Of a DNA stretch of 47,745 nt, positions 46,125 through 47,745 are shown piece by piece. The stretch's first letter is position 1. The number at the start of each line of letters is the position of its first letter. A model generated the notes under the pieces. It was given only the letters and a program-made list of their open reading frames with translations, did not search any database and was not told the DNA's origin. The stretch is from Nemertoderma westbladi (taxonomy: Eukaryota > Xenacoelomorpha > Nemertodermatida > Nemertodermatidae): assembly GCA_032718475.1 (NCBI GenBank), contig JAUCBJ010003197.1, positions 1 to 47,745 on the forward strand, written 5' to 3'. A program made the position numbers and the translations under genes.

Positions 46125-46430
46125 GTGGGGCGAGCCATGAAAATGAGCGAGCTTAGAATACGGATACCAATCTCACTCGCGTCTAATCTGTCGGTCTGCC
46201 AGGCGGATTGGTCGGTCGGTACCCCGTCTAATCTTTGAATGTTAATACAGTAACTCAGCGAATCTTTGTGATGAAATTATACCAACATTGAAATGAAATC
46301 ATACATCAATCCATTCATACAATCAAATCATACAATGAAATTGTACACAAGTAGTACTTCAAATGTTTAGAAAGTTTTCAAAAAATTTTGGCGTCGTGCA
46401 TTTAAATGGTCCGCCTCCCTCTAGAAGGCG
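46125..46430 (+). repeat. Dispersed repeat copy B
   Basis: It starts GTGGGGCGAGCC and runs through GAGCGAGCTTAGAATACGG to ATACCA. TAACTCAGCGAATCTTTG and ATGAAATTATACCAACATT come next, followed by GTTTAGAAAGTTTTC and a TTGGCGTCGTGCATTTAAATGG end. It is collinear with copy A (43486 on). Confidence 0.55.
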
Positions 46431-46689
46431 CTAAATATTATTTCGTCTAAGCTTAATAACTTTTGAATACTTCATTGATTTTGAATAACCTATCGATGGT
46501 TTTCAATTAAGTAATAGGTACAATCAGAGACTCAAAACATCAGCATCGGCCGCAAGATGGTGTTAACAAATTTACCGCTAGTATTTAAGTTTTGAATTAA
46601 GAATATTACAGATAACCGATTAAACTATTATTTATTGATATGTTTATTGCTATAGTTAGTGCTGTTTCCAATTTTCAAACTCTGTCATA

Positions 46690-46890
46690 TTATTTAAGTT
46701 GAGGTGGCGGCGGTGGTGTTGGTGCAGGACTTGGTGTAGACGGAGTTTGTGGGACTAATGGTAAAGCGTCTGAACAACCGCAAGAAACGCAATGTCCACA
46801 AGTGGTACAGTTTTGATTCTCCATATTATACGTGCACAGTATATAGGGCCTACTTTGACTACGTGTTCTATACCAACAGTAACTAAACAA
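46690..46890 (-). CDS. Possible C-terminal exon, Cys-rich then Pro-rich
   Basis: A minus-strand frame ending at TAA 46690. It encodes a Cys cluster (CTTCGHCVSCGC) followed by a Pro/Ser/Thr tail (PSTPSPAPTPPPPPQLK). Composition and stop fit the last exon of a gene, but no acceptor has been fixed and no family is recognised. Upstream exons would lie at higher coordinates. The Pro run could also come from simple GGT/GGC repeats. Confidence 0.3.
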   Translation of the reverse strand: MFSYCWYRTRSQSRPYILCTYNMENQNCTTCGHCVSCGCSDALPLVPQTPSTPSPAPTPPPPPQLK

Positions 46891-47745
46891 TAATATTATA
46901 TATAGTAAGTAAGACTAAGACTTTACTATATAGAAGAAGTTATATATAACATTTTATATATACACATTTCCTTTATTTTATTTATTTTATTATTACTGAT
47001 ACTAAATAAGCACACCGATTACAAATTTTTTTAGCTTAGGTTTACTATTTAACCACTGCTGGCACAGTTTACAACATCATTTCTTTCGAAGTTTCGATAA
47101 CTGTAAAGCCATCAACTAAGATAAGAAACAATTAAGCAATTAAACGGCGTTGAAGTGTCACAAATTAAATCACAATTGAACTACCTAACATCCCATCATT
47201 CATATTGAATGCCAAAACAATGAAAATGCCCGATTAATTGCTTTTCGCATATTGCTGCTACCACTTCAACTATACAAAGATCAAAATATACTTCCACCAC
47301 TGCATTTGTTGATTAATACCCAAACCACAACTCAATAAACATTAGGCTAAAAATACTGTACCAATGCTCTAATTAAATTCTTAGAAATTGGTATTCTTCG
47401 CATGGTTGGGGGGGGGGGGGGGGGGGGGGGTAAACTGCAAAGTGAAATATAGCAGCAGAAATCTGCTATACTGACATGTCCAGTAATCAATAGCGCATAA
47501 TAGTAGGCTTCAATGTATTTATATAAACCAACATAAAATAAACAACGCAAACTAGACGTATGTTTCCATTTTCCTTAAACACTATACAAACAAGTTGCTT
47601 TAGCTTCCAATAAATAACCAATACCTTAGCCGGTGATCTACTACCACCTACAAGTCTTTGCCTATAATATTGACTAATAATGCAATCTACTATAGAAACA
47701 AAATATTGCGGCTACCTGAGCGAGCCACCCACAACCACTGGTAAT
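46891..47745. other. AT-rich stretch with one poly(G) run
   Basis: A poly(G) run of 23 lies at 47408-47430. No gene is seen to the window end. Confidence 0.5.

Noticed and set aside
43425-47550. Frames with poly-Pro at 43425-43607 and 47347-47550
   Set aside because: The Pro runs are reverse readings of poly(G) tracts.

Overview
The window is eukaryotic, most likely from a marine invertebrate animal. It has spliced exons with GT/AG borders, a tRNA-derived SINE, a LINE remnant, a BEL/Pao retrotransposon, several tandem satellites and many AGGCCT-type words. I cannot name the species. Most of the sequence is repetitive.

Layout. 1-681 is a 227-bp tandem repeat, followed by a palindrome-rich fold-back segment (797-1122). 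Between 5059 and about 1105, on the minus strand, lies the 3' part of a host gene. Four exons were found by reading splice sites; their intron phases agree at every join. They encode a beta/gamma-crystallin-like Greek-key region, then a fibronectin-type-II-like module, then a short linker. A possible transmembrane C-terminal exon follows, but its join is unresolved. The introns hold a SINE, a 36-bp minisatellite and a CCTACA microsatellite. From 6215 to 7480 there is a decayed gene ending in a Ulp1-type (C48) cysteine protease domain, probably carried by a transposon. 7854-9594 is a non-autonomous TIR element with TA target duplications, ACGTC-rich ends and a 30-bp minisatellite core. 10-14.9 kb holds stem-loop repeats, degraded coding fragments and a 163-bp tandem repeat built around a 24-bp palindrome.

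The centre is a 16-bp satellite (core GATCTACAGAACGACA) covering about 14907-19313 and 28485-42112, some 18 kb in total. A 9.2-kb insertion splits it. The insertion carries a BEL/Pao gag-pol frame: 574 codons, then one in-frame TAG, then 1741 codons with intact zinc knuckles, protease, RT, RNase H and integrase. No LTR pair is visible. Instead, a perfect 202-bp inverted repeat (19768-19969 and 28277-28478) flanks the coding region. An LTR-like 454-bp segment lies outside the left arm only. This arrangement, and the TAG followed 10 nt later by a 7-bp hairpin, are the most unusual features here.

42113-47745 is AT-rich non-coding DNA with repeat ends, an inverted pair of 15-bp minisatellites, a LINE reverse transcriptase C-terminal remnant, a 22-bp tandem repeat, an imperfect palindrome and one possible C-terminal exon. 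All calls rest on reading the sequence by eye; no searches were run.
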